33,369 bases of DNA from Campylobacterales bacterium (GTDB lineage Bacteria > Campylobacterota > Campylobacteria > Campylobacterales > Sulfurovaceae): positions 1 to 33,369 of the forward strand of contig JACXUO010000023.1 in the NCBI GenBank assembly GCA_014763885.1, read 5' to 3'. How positions within the stretch are numbered: position 1 is the stretch's first letter; the number at the start of each line of letters is the position of its first letter. The position numbers and the translations under genes are program-made. Shown in pieces: positions 8,584-16,807 of this stretch. The notes beneath the pieces are model-generated. The model was not told the DNA's origin and did no database searches. It saw only the letters and a program-made list of their open reading frames with translations.

Positions 8584-9632
8584 TGAGTAAGATATTTGTA
8601 GATGCGTGTTTTGGGAAGGAGACGCCCTATACGCCGGTTTGGATGATGAGACAGGCGGGACGATACCTGCCGGAGTACATGGCAGTGCGTGGTGAGGCAG
8701 GCAGTTTTCTCAACCTCTGCCACGACCCTGAAAAAGCGGCAGAGGTAACGATCCAGCCCCTGGATATCGTCGGTGTGGATGCGGCGATTCTCTTCAGTGA
8801 TATCCTGGTGATCCCCGATGAGATGGGGATGGACCTCTCTTTTGTGAAAGGGGAGGGGCCGAAATTCAGTGACCCGGTAGCGACAGAAGAAGACCTTGAG
8901 AGACTGATCGGGGGGGAAGAGGCAGCAAGCAGGCTTACCTATGTCTATGATACGATCAGGCTGCTTAGAGAGCAGTTGGATGCAAGGGATGATGATAAGG
9001 CACTGATCGGCTTTACCGGTGCGCCCTGGACACTTGCCACCTATATGATCGAAGGGCAGGGAACCAAGACCTATAATATCTGTAAGAAGATGATGTATTC
9101 CAACCCTGAACTGCTGCATAAAATCCTTAGAAAAGTCACTGATGTCGTCAAGCTCTATATGGAGAAACAGATCGAATCAGGCGTTGATGTTGTTCAGATC
9201 TTTGACAGCTGGGCAGCAGCGATCGAACCTGGCAAGTATGATGAGTTCAGTTGGAAGTATATGGTAGAGATCTCTGAGTATCTTAAAGAGAAGTATCCGC
9301 ATATCCCTGTGATCATGTTCCCTAAGGGAGTGGCAGCATTTATCGAGCGCGGTGGAGTTTATGGAAACTTCGATGTATTCGGTGTCGACTGGGGAACTCC
9401 TATGGCTCTTGCAAAAGAGAAACTCGGTGACAGATATGTTCTCCAGGGAAATATGGAGCCATGCCGTCTCTATTCGCAGGAAGCGACCACAGCATGTGTG
9501 GAAGCGATCCAGGAGATCATGGGTGGCAAGAGACATATCTTTAACCTTGGTCACGGTATCCTGCCTGATGTACCGGTAGAAAATGCAAAGCACTTTGTAC
9601 GAGAGTGCCACAGGGTTTCGGGAAAACAGTAG
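8583..9632 (+). CDS. hemE: Uroporphyrinogen decarboxylase
   Basis: The 349-aa product decarboxylates the four acetate side chains of uroporphyrinogen III to give coproporphyrinogen III in haem synthesis. It starts with the family segment [16 protein letters not shown], whose Arg residues bind substrate carboxylates, and has [19 protein letters not shown] (active-site Asp), [16 protein letters not shown] and [16 protein letters not shown]. Length is standard and the protein is cytoplasmic. The ATG overlaps the previous stop by one base, which suggests coupled translation. A long hairpin spans its stop codon, and the unusual four-helix-bundle element follows. Confidence 0.97.
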   Translation: MSKIFVDACFGKETPYTPVWMMRQAGRYLPEYMAVRGEAGSFLNLCHDPEKAAEVTIQPLDIVGVDAAILFSDILVIPDEMGMDLSFVKGEGPKFSDPVATEEDLERLIGGEEAASRLTYVYDTIRLLREQLDARDDDKALIGFTGAPWTLATYMIEGQGTKTYNICKKMMYSNPELLHKILRKVTDVVKLYMEKQIESGVDVVQIFDSWAAAIEPGKYDEFSWKYMVEISEYLKEKYPHIPVIMFPKGVAAFIERGGVYGNFDVFGVDWGTPMALAKEKLGDRYVLQGNMEPCRLYSQEATTACVEAIQEIMGGKRHIFNLGHGILPDVPVENAKHFVRECHRVSGKQ

Positions 9633-9644
9633 TTTTCTCGAAAC
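9615..9644 (+). terminator. 13-bp hairpin spanning the hemE stop codon
   Basis: GTTTCGGGAAAAC (9615-9627) pairs with GTTTTCTCGAAAC (9632-9644) around AGTA, giving 13 bp with one G-U. The hemE TAG (9630-9632) lies in the loop. No T-tract follows directly. It may be the original end of the hemE transcript or an attenuator. Confidence 0.45.
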
Positions 9645-9649
9645 AGCAA

Positions 9650-9677
9650 TGAGTGTTGAGCGCTGAGCTCTGAGGAA
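9650..9677 (+). repeat. Upstream TGAG heptad array
   Basis: Four 7-base units in a row: TGAGTGT, TGAGCGC, TGAGCTC, TGAGGAA. The array lies between hemE and the four-helix-bundle gene. Bases 9651-9667 can pair with 10050-10066 in the downstream array over 17 bp (three G-U pairs), so the two arrays are an inverted pair enclosing the gene. Confidence 0.75.
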
Positions 9678-9688
9678 AAGGGGGAGTT

Positions 9689-10030
9689 GTGAGATGTGAG
9701 AATCTTGATGTTTGGAAGCGTAGTTGTCGGTTGAGTGTAGAGGTTTATAAATACTTTGCTCATTGTAAAGACTACGGTTTCAAGGATCAGATCACCAGAA
9801 GTTCACTTTCTATTGGCAGTAATCTTGCCGAGGGAATGGAAAAAGATTCTGATAAAGAGAAATTAAGATACATCGAGATTGCCAAAGGTTCTGGTGCAGA
9901 ATTGATCACACAGATCTATATCGGTATTGAGATTGGATATATTGATAAATCTGTCGGTATGATTTGGATAACAGAACTTAAGGGTATATTAAAAATGCTT
10001 GGGGGATTGAAAAAGAATTATGGCAACTAG
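9689..10030 (+). CDS. Four-helix-bundle protein (S23 / 23S rRNA intervening-sequence protein family)
   Basis: The 113-aa product matches the S23-type four-helix-bundle family: CENLDVWKRSCRLSVEVYKY, DQITRSSLSIGSNLAEGMEK (the conserved R-x-S-x-S-I-xx-N-x-AEG core), and EIAKGSGAELITQIYIGIEIGYID. Homologues occur as ORFs inside intervening sequences of bacterial 23S rRNA, and the Avd protein of diversity-generating retroelements has the same fold; the biochemical role of the stand-alone forms is not established. The GTG start at 9689 follows GGGGA. The gene is more AT-rich than its neighbours and lies inside inverted heptad arrays. Its last 11 bases overlap the annotated start of the HD gene. Confidence 0.88.
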   Translation: MRCENLDVWKRSCRLSVEVYKYFAHCKDYGFKDQITRSSLSIGSNLAEGMEKDSDKEKLRYIEIAKGSGAELITQIYIGIEIGYIDKSVGMIWITELKGILKMLGGLKKNYGN

Positions 10031-11417
10031 TTTCTCTCAGTACTCAGCACTCAGCGCTCAGCGCTTTCATAGTCTTGTCGAAGAGTGCGAGATGGGGATT
10101 GTCGGGCACAAAGTTTTTGTCCGGCTCAAAGATATCCCCATGTATCTTTCGCAGAAAACCAGGGACAGTATCCGCAACCGTTACAGCCACTCTGTCGAGG
10201 TGGGGCTGAGTACGGAGTATATGATGAACCATATCAGCCGCCAGTTGGGGGATGATATCAACTTGAACTTCTTTAATGTCGCCAAGATCGTAGGGATGCT
10301 GCACGACATTGGGCATACCGCATACAGTCACGACGGTGAAGTGATCCTTGACAGGATGATCGGCGAGGCCTCTTCCCACTTTGAATCGCCTATTCGTTTC
10401 AATGCCAATCTCAACAACTTCCGGCGTATAGAAAAGTACGAACTTTATGAAGTACTCCCGCAGGATATCAGGGAGTATGCGCTTGCCTCACTGCTCAAAC
10501 GGGCAAAAGAGCTGAAAGAGTATCCGGAGTATGGTTACCTCAAAGCGTATCAGGAGCGTGCGATCAAACTCGAAGAGGAGTACCTTGCATCCAAAGGCAT
10601 CAGGGTAGAGAACCAGACAGGCAAAACGATCCTCTGTCAGGCGATGGACCTGGCGGATGAAAACCGCTACAGAGTGACGGATATTATCGATTCGCTCAAT
10701 ATCTACTCGAAAGGCAAGCTCAAAGAGATCCTCAAGGGAATGATCAGAAGCGAAGTGCGTATCAAGGAGCTTAGAAAACTGGTAAATATCAAATCGATAG
10801 CGCTTGAAGAGGTAGAGGGGATTCACTTTGAAAAACTGAAGATCAAAGAGCTGCTGATTGCCCTGCTTGAACGATCGAGCAACGCCAAAACAGAGTTCCA
10901 GAATGTGATGAACACGCTCTCTATGGCATTTAACAGAAATTTCAAGCTCACAGAGAATGGCAAACTTGTACCGATAGATGAGGAGATAGAGGCACTTCGG
11001 AGCGACTTCCAGCGTATTGCGGCAAAATATATCTGGGGCTCAAAGCGGGTCGAAAAGATCAAGAAGCCCTATAAACACTACTTTACTACGGTGGCAGACT
11101 ACTTTATCAACCAGATGTTTGAACTGGAGCTGGTCGACAGCAACACCTACAAGGAAGCGCTGATCGAACTGAGAAAAAGAGAGAGCAGTGATATCCATGC
11201 AAGGCGTGAAGAGTTGATCCTTATCCGCAACTTCCTTGGCGGACTGACCAATGCAAAGATCATAGAGCTCTATAAGCGGATCATGGTGTTGAAGTTTGAA
11301 GCGAAGTTAGGATATAAACTGGAAAAACGTGAAACGCTGATAGAAAAAAATACGGTGAAGAATTTGAAAAAGAAACTCGAAAAGTACCGTCAGCGCTTGT
11401 ATATAAAGGAGCAGTGA
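10020..11417 (+). CDS. HD-domain deoxynucleoside triphosphate triphosphohydrolase-like protein
   Basis: The 465-aa product has the dGTPase-type HD metal site: RNRYSHSVEVGL supplies the first His, MLHDIGHTAYSHDGE the HD pair (His95-Asp96 from this start), and CQAMDLADENRYRVTDIIDS the distal Asp. Such enzymes cut dNTPs to deoxynucleoside and triphosphate or serve as nucleotide-dependent regulators; substrate cannot be told from sequence. The only in-frame ATG choices near the N-terminus are 10020, which overlaps the four-helix gene and reads through the heptad array, and 10092 (441 aa, MGIVGHKVFVRL). Only the 10020 start has a purine-rich GGGGGA upstream, at long spacing. Its stop overlaps the radical SAM start by one base. 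Confidence 0.88.
   Translation: MATSFSQYSALSAQRFHSLVEECEMGIVGHKVFVRLKDIPMYLSQKTRDSIRNRYSHSVEVGLSTEYMMNHISRQLGDDINLNFFNVAKIVGMLHDIGHTAYSHDGEVILDRMIGEASSHFESPIRFNANLNNFRRIEKYELYEVLPQDIREYALASLLKRAKELKEYPEYGYLKAYQERAIKLEEEYLASKGIRVENQTGKTILCQAMDLADENRYRVTDIIDSLNIYSKGKLKEILKGMIRSEVRIKELRKLVNIKSIALEEVEGIHFEKLKIKELLIALLERSSNAKTEFQNVMNTLSMAFNRNFKLTENGKLVPIDEEIEALRSDFQRIAAKYIWGSKRVEKIKKPYKHYFTTVADYFINQMFELELVDSNTYKEALIELRKRESSDIHARREELILIRNFLGGLTNAKIIELYKRIMVLKFEAKLGYKLEKRETLIEKNTVKNLKKKLEKYRQRLYIKEQ
10036..10063 (-). repeat. Downstream TGAG heptad array (inverted)
   Basis: On the plus strand four units read CTCAGTA, CTCAGCA, CTCAGCG, CTCAGCG, which is the heptad TGAG family on the minus strand. It mirrors the array at 9650-9677. 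It lies inside the reading frame of the HD-domain gene and supplies its residues SQYSALSAQR. Confidence 0.75.
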
Positions 11418-12331
11418 TGTCATCGATTATTTTTGGGCCGGTATACTCCCGCCGTTTTGGTAAATCCCTGGGGATTGATCTCAGCCCTTCCCGAAAACAG
11501 TGTAATTTTGACTGTCTCTACTGCGAACTTGAGCCTGCAAATACGATGGATCACTATGAGGATGTCATCAGTGTCTATGAGGTGATGGAGGCCTTGAAAA
11601 AGGCGCTGAAAGAGCATCCTGATGTCGATTTCATTACCCTGACGGCAAACGGTGAACCGACACTCTATCCTCATCTCTCCGAACTGATCGATGCGATTGA
11701 TCAGATCAAAGGGGAGATCAAAACGCTGATCCTCTCCAATGCAGGGACGATCGATGATCCTAAAGTACAGGAGACGCTTTTGAAACTTGATGAGGTGAAG
11801 CTCTCGCTGGACTGTGCGACACAATCCTGTCTCAAGAAACTGGACCGGGCGCATCCCGGTATCGATGTGGAGAAGATCAAAGCGGGAATGCTGGCGTTCA
11901 AGTCAAAATATCACGGGCCCTTGGTTGTTGAGATACTTGTCGTGAAAACACTGAATGACAGACCCGAAGAGATCGCCCGGCTCAATGAATATCTTTTGAA
12001 GCTTCAACCGACACGTATCGACCTCGGAACGATAGACAGACCGCCTGCATACGATGTCAAGCCTGTGAGTTATGAAGAGCTGTTGGCAGTTTCAAAACTC
12101 TTTGATGCTTCGCTGCCCCTCTATATCGTTTCGCGTAAAAAGTCAGAAGTAAGAGCGTCAAGCTATACTGACCAGGAGATCGTTGAGACACTTGCGATGC
12201 GTCCGCTAAGTCCGGATGATATCGAAGTGCTTTTTGATAACGAGAGCCAAAAGAGGGTAGAAAAGCTCATAAAAGAGGGAAAACTTCAAGTAATTGAGAG
12301 TAATGGTGTAAAATTTTACAAAAATGCTTAA
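11417..12331 (+). CDS. Radical SAM protein
   Basis: The 304-aa product has the radical SAM cluster motif C29-x3-C33-x2-C36 (CNFDCLYC) and TANGEPTLYPHLSELI, the GEP motif that contacts S-adenosylmethionine. The N-terminal IIFGPVYSRRFGKSLGIDLS is typical of the MoaA-like/YfkAB-like stand-alone radical SAM group whose substrates are unknown. The C-terminal 60 residues resemble a small winged-helix domain (SPDDIEVLFDNESQKRVEKL). ATG 11417 follows AAAGGAG at good spacing and overlaps the preceding TGA by one base; GTG 11414 is less likely. It is the last gene of the run. Confidence 0.9.
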   Translation: MSSIIFGPVYSRRFGKSLGIDLSPSRKQCNFDCLYCELEPANTMDHYEDVISVYEVMEALKKALKEHPDVDFITLTANGEPTLYPHLSELIDAIDQIKGEIKTLILSNAGTIDDPKVQETLLKLDEVKLSLDCATQSCLKKLDRAHPGIDVEKIKAGMLAFKSKYHGPLVVEILVVKTLNDRPEEIARLNEYLLKLQPTRIDLGTIDRPPAYDVKPVSYEELLAVSKLFDASLPLYIVSRKKSEVRASSYTDQEIVETLAMRPLSPDDIEVLFDNESQKRVEKLIKEGKLQVIESNGVKFYKNA

Positions 12332-12338
12332 AATATTC

Positions 12339-12367
12339 TTGACAATAAAGTTAAAACCCACTATAAT
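12339..12367 (+). promoter_or_regulatory. Consensus sigma-70 promoter of the tRNA-Asn pair
   Basis: TTGACA (12339-12344) and TATAAT (12362-12367) are both perfect consensus boxes with 17 bases between them. The expected start is near 12374, about 30 bases before the first tRNA. It is the only promoter in the window with a full -35. Confidence 0.88.
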
Positions 12368-12403
12368 CTCACCCACTAAAAAAGGTGTTGCCTTTAAAAC
12401 TGT

Positions 12404-12478
12404 TCCGGATTAGCTCAGTGGTAGAGTAGATGACTGTTAATCATTTGGTCGCTGGTTCGAATCCAGCATCCGGAGCCA
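12404..12478 (+). tRNA. tRNA-Asn (anticodon GTT)
   Basis: A 75-nt gene with a 7-bp acceptor stem TCCGGAT/ATCCGGA (12404-12410 with 12468-12474), discriminator G and an encoded CCA (12476-12478). The D-loop has AGCTCAGTGGTAGAG, the anticodon loop reads CTGTTAA with GTT at 12436-12438, and the T-arm has GGTTCGAATCC. The cloverleaf is complete. Confidence 0.97.
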
Positions 12479-12519
12479 CTTACAATTTGTAAACACTTTT
12501 TTAAAACCTTTCTAACTGT

Positions 12520-12594
12520 TCCGGATTAGCTCAGTGGTAGAGTAGATGACTGTTAATCATTTGGTCGCTGGTTCGAATCCAGCATCCGGAGCCA
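12520..12594 (+). tRNA. tRNA-Asn (anticodon GTT), second identical copy
   Basis: Base-for-base identical to the copy at 12404-12478, with GTT at 12552-12554 and encoded CCA. The identity extends upstream over a few bases (CTGT), pointing to a recent tandem duplication or gene conversion. A 41-base AT-rich spacer separates the copies, and they probably share one transcript. Confidence 0.97.
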
Positions 12595-12689
12595 TATCCC
12601 TTCAAAATTCATTTCACATTTTACTTACCATCCTCTTTGAAAACTTTATATGATTCGTATCCGTTTGTAGGTGCCTTTTATCTAGCCTA

Positions 12690-12698
12690 TGGTATGAT
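12690..12698 (+). promoter_or_regulatory. Extended -10 promoter of the FIST gene
   Basis: TGG followed by TATGAT fits an extended -10 element. Transcription from about 12705 gives a leader of roughly 60 bases with GGAAGGGGAAG before the ATG at 12768. The rest of the 173-base gap after the second tRNA shows no other feature. Confidence 0.45.
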
Positions 12699-12767
12699 AG
12701 ATGCGAAATAGAGCGTACAGTATAGCCTGCGCAATTTTCTTGATTTAACAATTGGAAGGGGAAGCCA

Positions 12768-13823
12768 ATGTTAAAAAATTATTTGATTTTTACATTAGAT
12801 GATTTTTTTCATATTTTTCAAAAGAGTTCAAAAAAGATACTTTTACTGGTCGCCGAGGGAAGCAGTTTTGACCATGGCCGTCTTGCCGAATACGGCGGTG
12901 AGGTTTACGGTGCGATTTTTCCTCAGGTGATTTACGGAGACAAGCACTATCGTGATGCCATGGTTGCCATAGAGCTTAAAGAAAGCGCCAATGTCATACT
13001 GACCGGTTTTGAGGGGTTTGGTCGCAGTGGTATGGTACTGGACGACAGTGACATGCTTGTCTTTGTTGATGGGCTCTCTTCGGGTATCACCGATTTCCTG
13101 GAAACACTGTATGCGTTAACAGGGATAACGGATACTATTATGGGAGGAGGAGCCGGGAGGCTTACATTCAAGCAGGAACCGGTACTTTTTTCCAAACACG
13201 AAATCATACAGGACGGGGCATTGATCATCACAGACTCGTGGCACTTCTCTGTAGCCGTATCTGATTTCTGGGAGAAGATCTCAGGTCCCCATATCGTCAC
13301 GGATGCAGAGAAGCTTGAGTTGCATGCTCTGGACTACAGGGATGCATTTGATGTCTATAGAGAGGTTGTTGAAAAAGACTCCGGGAAGCGTTTTGACCAG
13401 GTAGATTTTTTTGAACTTTCAAAATTTTATCCTTTTGGGCTCTCCCGTATCAACGGTGAGCTTGTGGTTCGTGATCCGATCTATCGCAAAGACGGCTCCT
13501 TGGTACTGGTCGGTGATATCGAGAAGAATTCTGTTGTCTATATCCTCAACGGAGAGAAAGAGAAACTTTTAAATGCGGCATGCTATGCCACAGAACAGGC
13601 CATTTCAGAGCAGGATAACCTTCAGAATGTTTTTATGATAGACTGTATCTCGCGTGCACTTGTACTGGGGAGTGATTTCAGCCGGGAGATTGGTGGGGTG
13701 GTTTCGTCTATCCGGAATGACCAGATCACCCTGCTTGGAGTACTGAGTGTAGGGGAGATCGCCAATATAAATGAAGGGTATATCGATTTTTACAATAAAA
13801 CCTGTGTGATAGGGGCATTTTAA
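12768..13823 (+). CDS. FIST-domain sensory protein
   Basis: The 351-aa product has the FIST_N and FIST_C domains. FIST_N covers about residues 20-200 and includes TDTIMGGGAGRLTFKQEPVLF, the usual GGGAG-type segment. FIST_C covers about 210-345 and ends in LLGVLSVGEIANINEGYIDFYNKTCVIG, the family's closing pattern. FIST proteins are proposed to bind small ligands, perhaps amino acids, and often partner with chemoreceptors, kinases or GGDEF proteins; no signal peptide is present, so it acts in the cytoplasm. AAGGGGAAG precedes the ATG. Its stop codon abuts the GTG start of the c-di-GMP gene, so the two are very likely one unit. Confidence 0.9.
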   Translation: MLKNYLIFTLDDFFHIFQKSSKKILLLVAEGSSFDHGRLAEYGGEVYGAIFPQVIYGDKHYRDAMVAIELKESANVILTGFEGFGRSGMVLDDSDMLVFVDGLSSGITDFLETLYALTGITDTIMGGGAGRLTFKQEPVLFSKHEIIQDGALIITDSWHFSVAVSDFWEKISGPHIVTDAEKLELHALDYRDAFDVYREVVEKDSGKRFDQVDFFELSKFYPFGLSRINGELVVRDPIYRKDGSLVLVGDIEKNSVVYILNGEKEKLLNAACYATEQAISEQDNLQNVFMIDCISRALVLGSDFSREIGGVVSSIRNDQITLLGVLSVGEIANINEGYIDFYNKTCVIGAF

Positions 13824-16748
13824 GTGGATAACCTGGAACTATTAAGTCTTGCCTATGAATGCGAGTCCTCACTCGGGCACTCTTTGGACCTTCAGGAGAT
13901 GTCAAGAGAGTTCCTGAGGGTATTTCTTAAAAAAACCTCTGCACTCTACGGTGTACTATTGGGCTATCCGAGCGAGGGGCATATCGATAGGGTTTCCTAT
14001 CAAGGGAAAGAGCGTTTTTATGCATTGGTGAAGGATCATCTTCCGGAAGGATCAGTACGGTATGATATCATCTCTGCTGAGAGGGATGGTTTTTCCTATG
14101 ATATTCTTTATATTCCCCTGAAACACTATATCCTTGCACTTGTCTACAGTAAAACCATTCCTGTTGATATCCGTACGATTGCAAATATCCTCTCTTCACT
14201 CCGTCCGAAGATAGACCTTGGCGTAGATGCCTGCCTGGAACATCAACGCATTGTCGAACTTAACCAATCTCTGCTGAAACAGCAGCATCTATTGAAGACG
14301 CAGGCGGAACGTTTTCAGGCAATCCTGGACCAAACCCCTTCGATCGCCGTGCAGGGGTATAATCATGAGGGGCAACTGATCTACTGGAACAAAGCCAGCG
14401 AGAAACTGTATGGCTATAGCAGGGAGGAGGTTCTGGGTGAAGAGTACGGGGATATACTGATCCCGCAGATAATGAAAAAAGAGATGAAAAGAGCGTTTGC
14501 CAAATGGGTGAAGCAGGGTATTAAGATGATGCCCGAAGAGATGAAATTAAAAAACAAGCATGGAGAGGATGTCTATGTCTATTCGCAGCGCGTATTGATA
14601 GAGACTGCCGATAAAGAGTATGAGATATACTGTCTGCAGATCGACCTGGGGCCCATTAAAAAAACTGAAGCAAAACTTAAAAAAAGTGAAGCAAAACTTT
14701 TTGCGGCCCAGCAGATCGCAAAACTGGGGAACTGGGAGTGGAATCTTGAAACAGATGAAATGCTCTGGTCTGATGAAGTATTCCGTATTTTCGGAGAGAA
14801 ACCGCAGGCGTTTGTGCCTGACTATGATATTTTTCTGACCTATAGTATACCTGCTGACCGCACAAAGATTCTCCGGACTGTCGTAGAAGCGAAAAAGAGA
14901 GGAGAAACACAGACAGTCGAGCACAGGATCATGCGGAAAGACGGCACCATCCGGTACCTGCTCTCTTCGGGAAGAGTAATCTACAATAGAGAGGGCGTGG
15001 CAACTACGATCATCGGGACCGTGCAGGATATGACAGAGCAGAAAAAAGTCGAGAACCTGCTCAGGCAAAAGGCACAGATCATCGAACAGATCCACGACTC
15101 TGTGATCGTGATGGACCTTAAAGGATATATCGTTGAGTGGAACAACACCTCCTCTTTTAATCTCGGTTACCGTGCAGATGAGGTCGTCGGGAAACATATC
15201 TGCATGCTCTTTTCCGAAGCAAAAAAATACTTTTTGTTCAAACTGTTTGTGAAACTGAAAAAGTATGGTGTTTTCCGCACCGAAATAGCCTTGAAGCACA
15301 AAAACGGGGAACAGTTTTATGGGAACCTTCTGCTGTCGTTCCTGAAAAACGACAGGGGAGAGAAAAATGCGATCATCGCCTATGTGGAAAATATCACTTC
15401 GCGCAAAAAAGCCGAACGGGAACTGATAGAACAAAAGAATATCATGGAATACCGTGCCTATCATGATGATCTTACCGGGCTGCCAAACCGTGCCTATTTT
15501 GTCGAAGAGCTGGAGCGCACGATAAGCAGGGTCCGCCGTAACCATGGACTGGGGGCGCTTCTTTTTATCGACCTGGACTATTTCAAAGAGATCAATGATT
15601 CACTTGGGCACAAACATGGGGACAGTGTGCTCAAATCTATCGCTTCAAGACTCTCTAAAAATTTCCGAAAGGGGGATTTTGTCGCGAGGTTCGGCGGAGA
15701 TGAGTTTACTGTCATTTTGGAAAATGTAAAAGATATCAACAATGTCATCAGTAAAGTGCAGCAACTGATGGAGATGCTCAATGCTCCCATTACCATCAAT
15801 GAACAGAGACACTATATTACCTTCAGCATCGGGATCGCCCTTTTCCCGAATGACGGCGAGACTGCCGAAGAGTTACTGAAAAACTCGGACGCATCGATGT
15901 ACAAAGCAAAAGAGATGGGGAGAAATACCTATGTGTTTTATCAACAGGATCTTACAAGAAAAGCCTTTGAACGTGTGCTCCTGGCGACCGATCTCCGTCA
16001 GGCACTGAAGGATCACTCTTTTGAAATCTATTATCAGCCGCAGGTGAATGCCGTGAGAGGCAAACTGATCGGTATGGAAGGGTTGATCCGCTGGAGGCAT
16101 GAGACCAAAGGGATACTCTACCCTTCCGAGTTTATATTGATCGCAGAAGAGAACGGGATGATCATAGAGATAGACCGCTGGATGATGCATGAGGGGATAC
16201 AGCAGATCAGCCAGTGGTACAAGCAGGGATTGGATCCGGGGGTATTAAGCCTGAACCTTTCGATCAAACAGCTTCAGACAAAAGATTTTATCGATGTACT
16301 CAAACAGACGCTCATGGAAAACGAGTGTAACCCTGAATGGCTTGAACTGGAGATCACGGAAAGCCAGATCATGGAGAATCCGGAGTATACGATCGGGATA
16401 CTGCAGCAGATCAATGACCTTGGCATCAAGCTGGCGATCGATGACTTCGGTACCGGCTACTCCTCACTCTCCTACCTGAAGCGTTTGCCTATTCACAAGC
16501 TGAAGATAGATCAGTCTTTTGTCAGGGATATCCCGATAGATAAAGATGATATGGCAATCGTAGAGACGATCATCGCACTCTGCAAGAGTTTGAAACTGGA
16601 GGTGATCGCAGAGGGTGTGGAGACAAAAGAACAGAGAGATTTTCTTGTTGCGCATGACTGTCTGAATATCCAGGGATTTTACTACAGTAAACCTGTGAGC
16701 AGGGAAAAGATGCAGAAAATGTTGGAAGATTCACGAACCTTTCTGTAG
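13824..16748 (+). CDS. PAS-GGDEF-EAL c-di-GMP signalling protein
   Basis: The 974-aa product has an unassigned N-terminal domain (1-150), three PAS regions (about 165-280, 290-405, 415-530; PAS sequences include WNKASEKLYGYSREEVLGEE and LGNWEWNLETDEMLWSDEVF), a GGDEF domain (about 540-710) and an EAL domain (about 720-965). The GGDEF motif is intact at 624-628 and preceded by the RxxD inhibitory site (Arg616-Asp619). The EAL motif is the EGL variant at Glu752 within EGLIRW; the other phosphodiesterase motifs LNLS, ELEITES, DDFGTGYSS, KID and EGVET are present. Both synthesis and hydrolysis of c-di-GMP are therefore possible. No membrane segments are obvious. It starts with GTG directly after the FIST stop codon. 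Confidence 0.95.
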   Translation: MDNLELLSLAYECESSLGHSLDLQEMSREFLRVFLKKTSALYGVLLGYPSEGHIDRVSYQGKERFYALVKDHLPEGSVRYDIISAERDGFSYDILYIPLKHYILALVYSKTIPVDIRTIANILSSLRPKIDLGVDACLEHQRIVELNQSLLKQQHLLKTQAERFQAILDQTPSIAVQGYNHEGQLIYWNKASEKLYGYSREEVLGEEYGDILIPQIMKKEMKRAFAKWVKQGIKMMPEEMKLKNKHGEDVYVYSQRVLIETADKEYEIYCLQIDLGPIKKTEAKLKKSEAKLFAAQQIAKLGNWEWNLETDEMLWSDEVFRIFGEKPQAFVPDYDIFLTYSIPADRTKILRTVVEAKKRGETQTVEHRIMRKDGTIRYLLSSGRVIYNREGVATTIIGTVQDMTEQKKVENLLRQKAQIIEQIHDSVIVMDLKGYIVEWNNTSSFNLGYRADEVVGKHICMLFSEAKKYFLFKLFVKLKKYGVFRTEIALKHKNGEQFYGNLLLSFLKNDRGEKNAIIAYVENITSRKKAERELIEQKNIMEYRAYHDDLTGLPNRAYFVEELERTISRVRRNHGLGALLFIDLDYFKEINDSLGHKHGDSVLKSIASRLSKNFRKGDFVARFGGDEFTVILENVKDINNVISKVQQLMEMLNAPITINEQRHYITFSIGIALFPNDGETAEELLKNSDASMYKAKEMGRNTYVFYQQDLTRKAFERVLLATDLRQALKDHSFEIYYQPQVNAVRGKLIGMEGLIRWRHETKGILYPSEFILIAEENGMIIEIDRWMMHEGIQQISQWYKQGLDPGVLSLNLSIKQLQTKDFIDVLKQTLMENECNPEWLELEITESQIMENPEYTIGILQQINDLGIKLAIDDFGTGYSSLSYLKRLPIHKLKIDQSFVRDIPIDKDDMAIVETIIALCKSLKLEVIAEGVETKEQRDFLVAHDCLNIQGFYYSKPVSREKMQKMLEDSRTFL

Positions 16749-16775
16749 CCTCCACATCATGACTGCTTTCAAATG

Positions 16776-16784
16776 TGCTATACT
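16776..16784 (+). promoter_or_regulatory. Extended -10 promoter of the LolA-like/ABC operon
   Basis: TGC followed by TATACT fits an extended -10. A start near 16791 would lie downstream of the possible GTG at 16775, which supports the GTG at 16808 as the true start of the first gene. Confidence 0.5.
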
Positions 16785-16807
16785 ACAAGGAGTTGAAGGG
16801 AGCCTCT

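Noticed and set aside
9689-10030. Four-helix-bundle gene as the avd component of a diversity-generating retroelement
   Set aside because: No reverse transcriptase, template repeat or variable repeat is visible anywhere in the window; the heptad arms fit an IVS-like unit better.
12595-12767. Integrated element or attachment site after the tRNA-Asn pair
   Set aside because: No integrase and no direct repeat of the tRNA 3' end beyond the second full tRNA gene; the gap holds only a promoter.
14547-15545. Long open frame (332 codons) on the minus strand inside the PAS-GGDEF-EAL gene
   Set aside because: It is the antisense shadow of clear PAS and GGDEF domains, with Cys/His/Phe-rich low-quality protein and no ribosome binding site.
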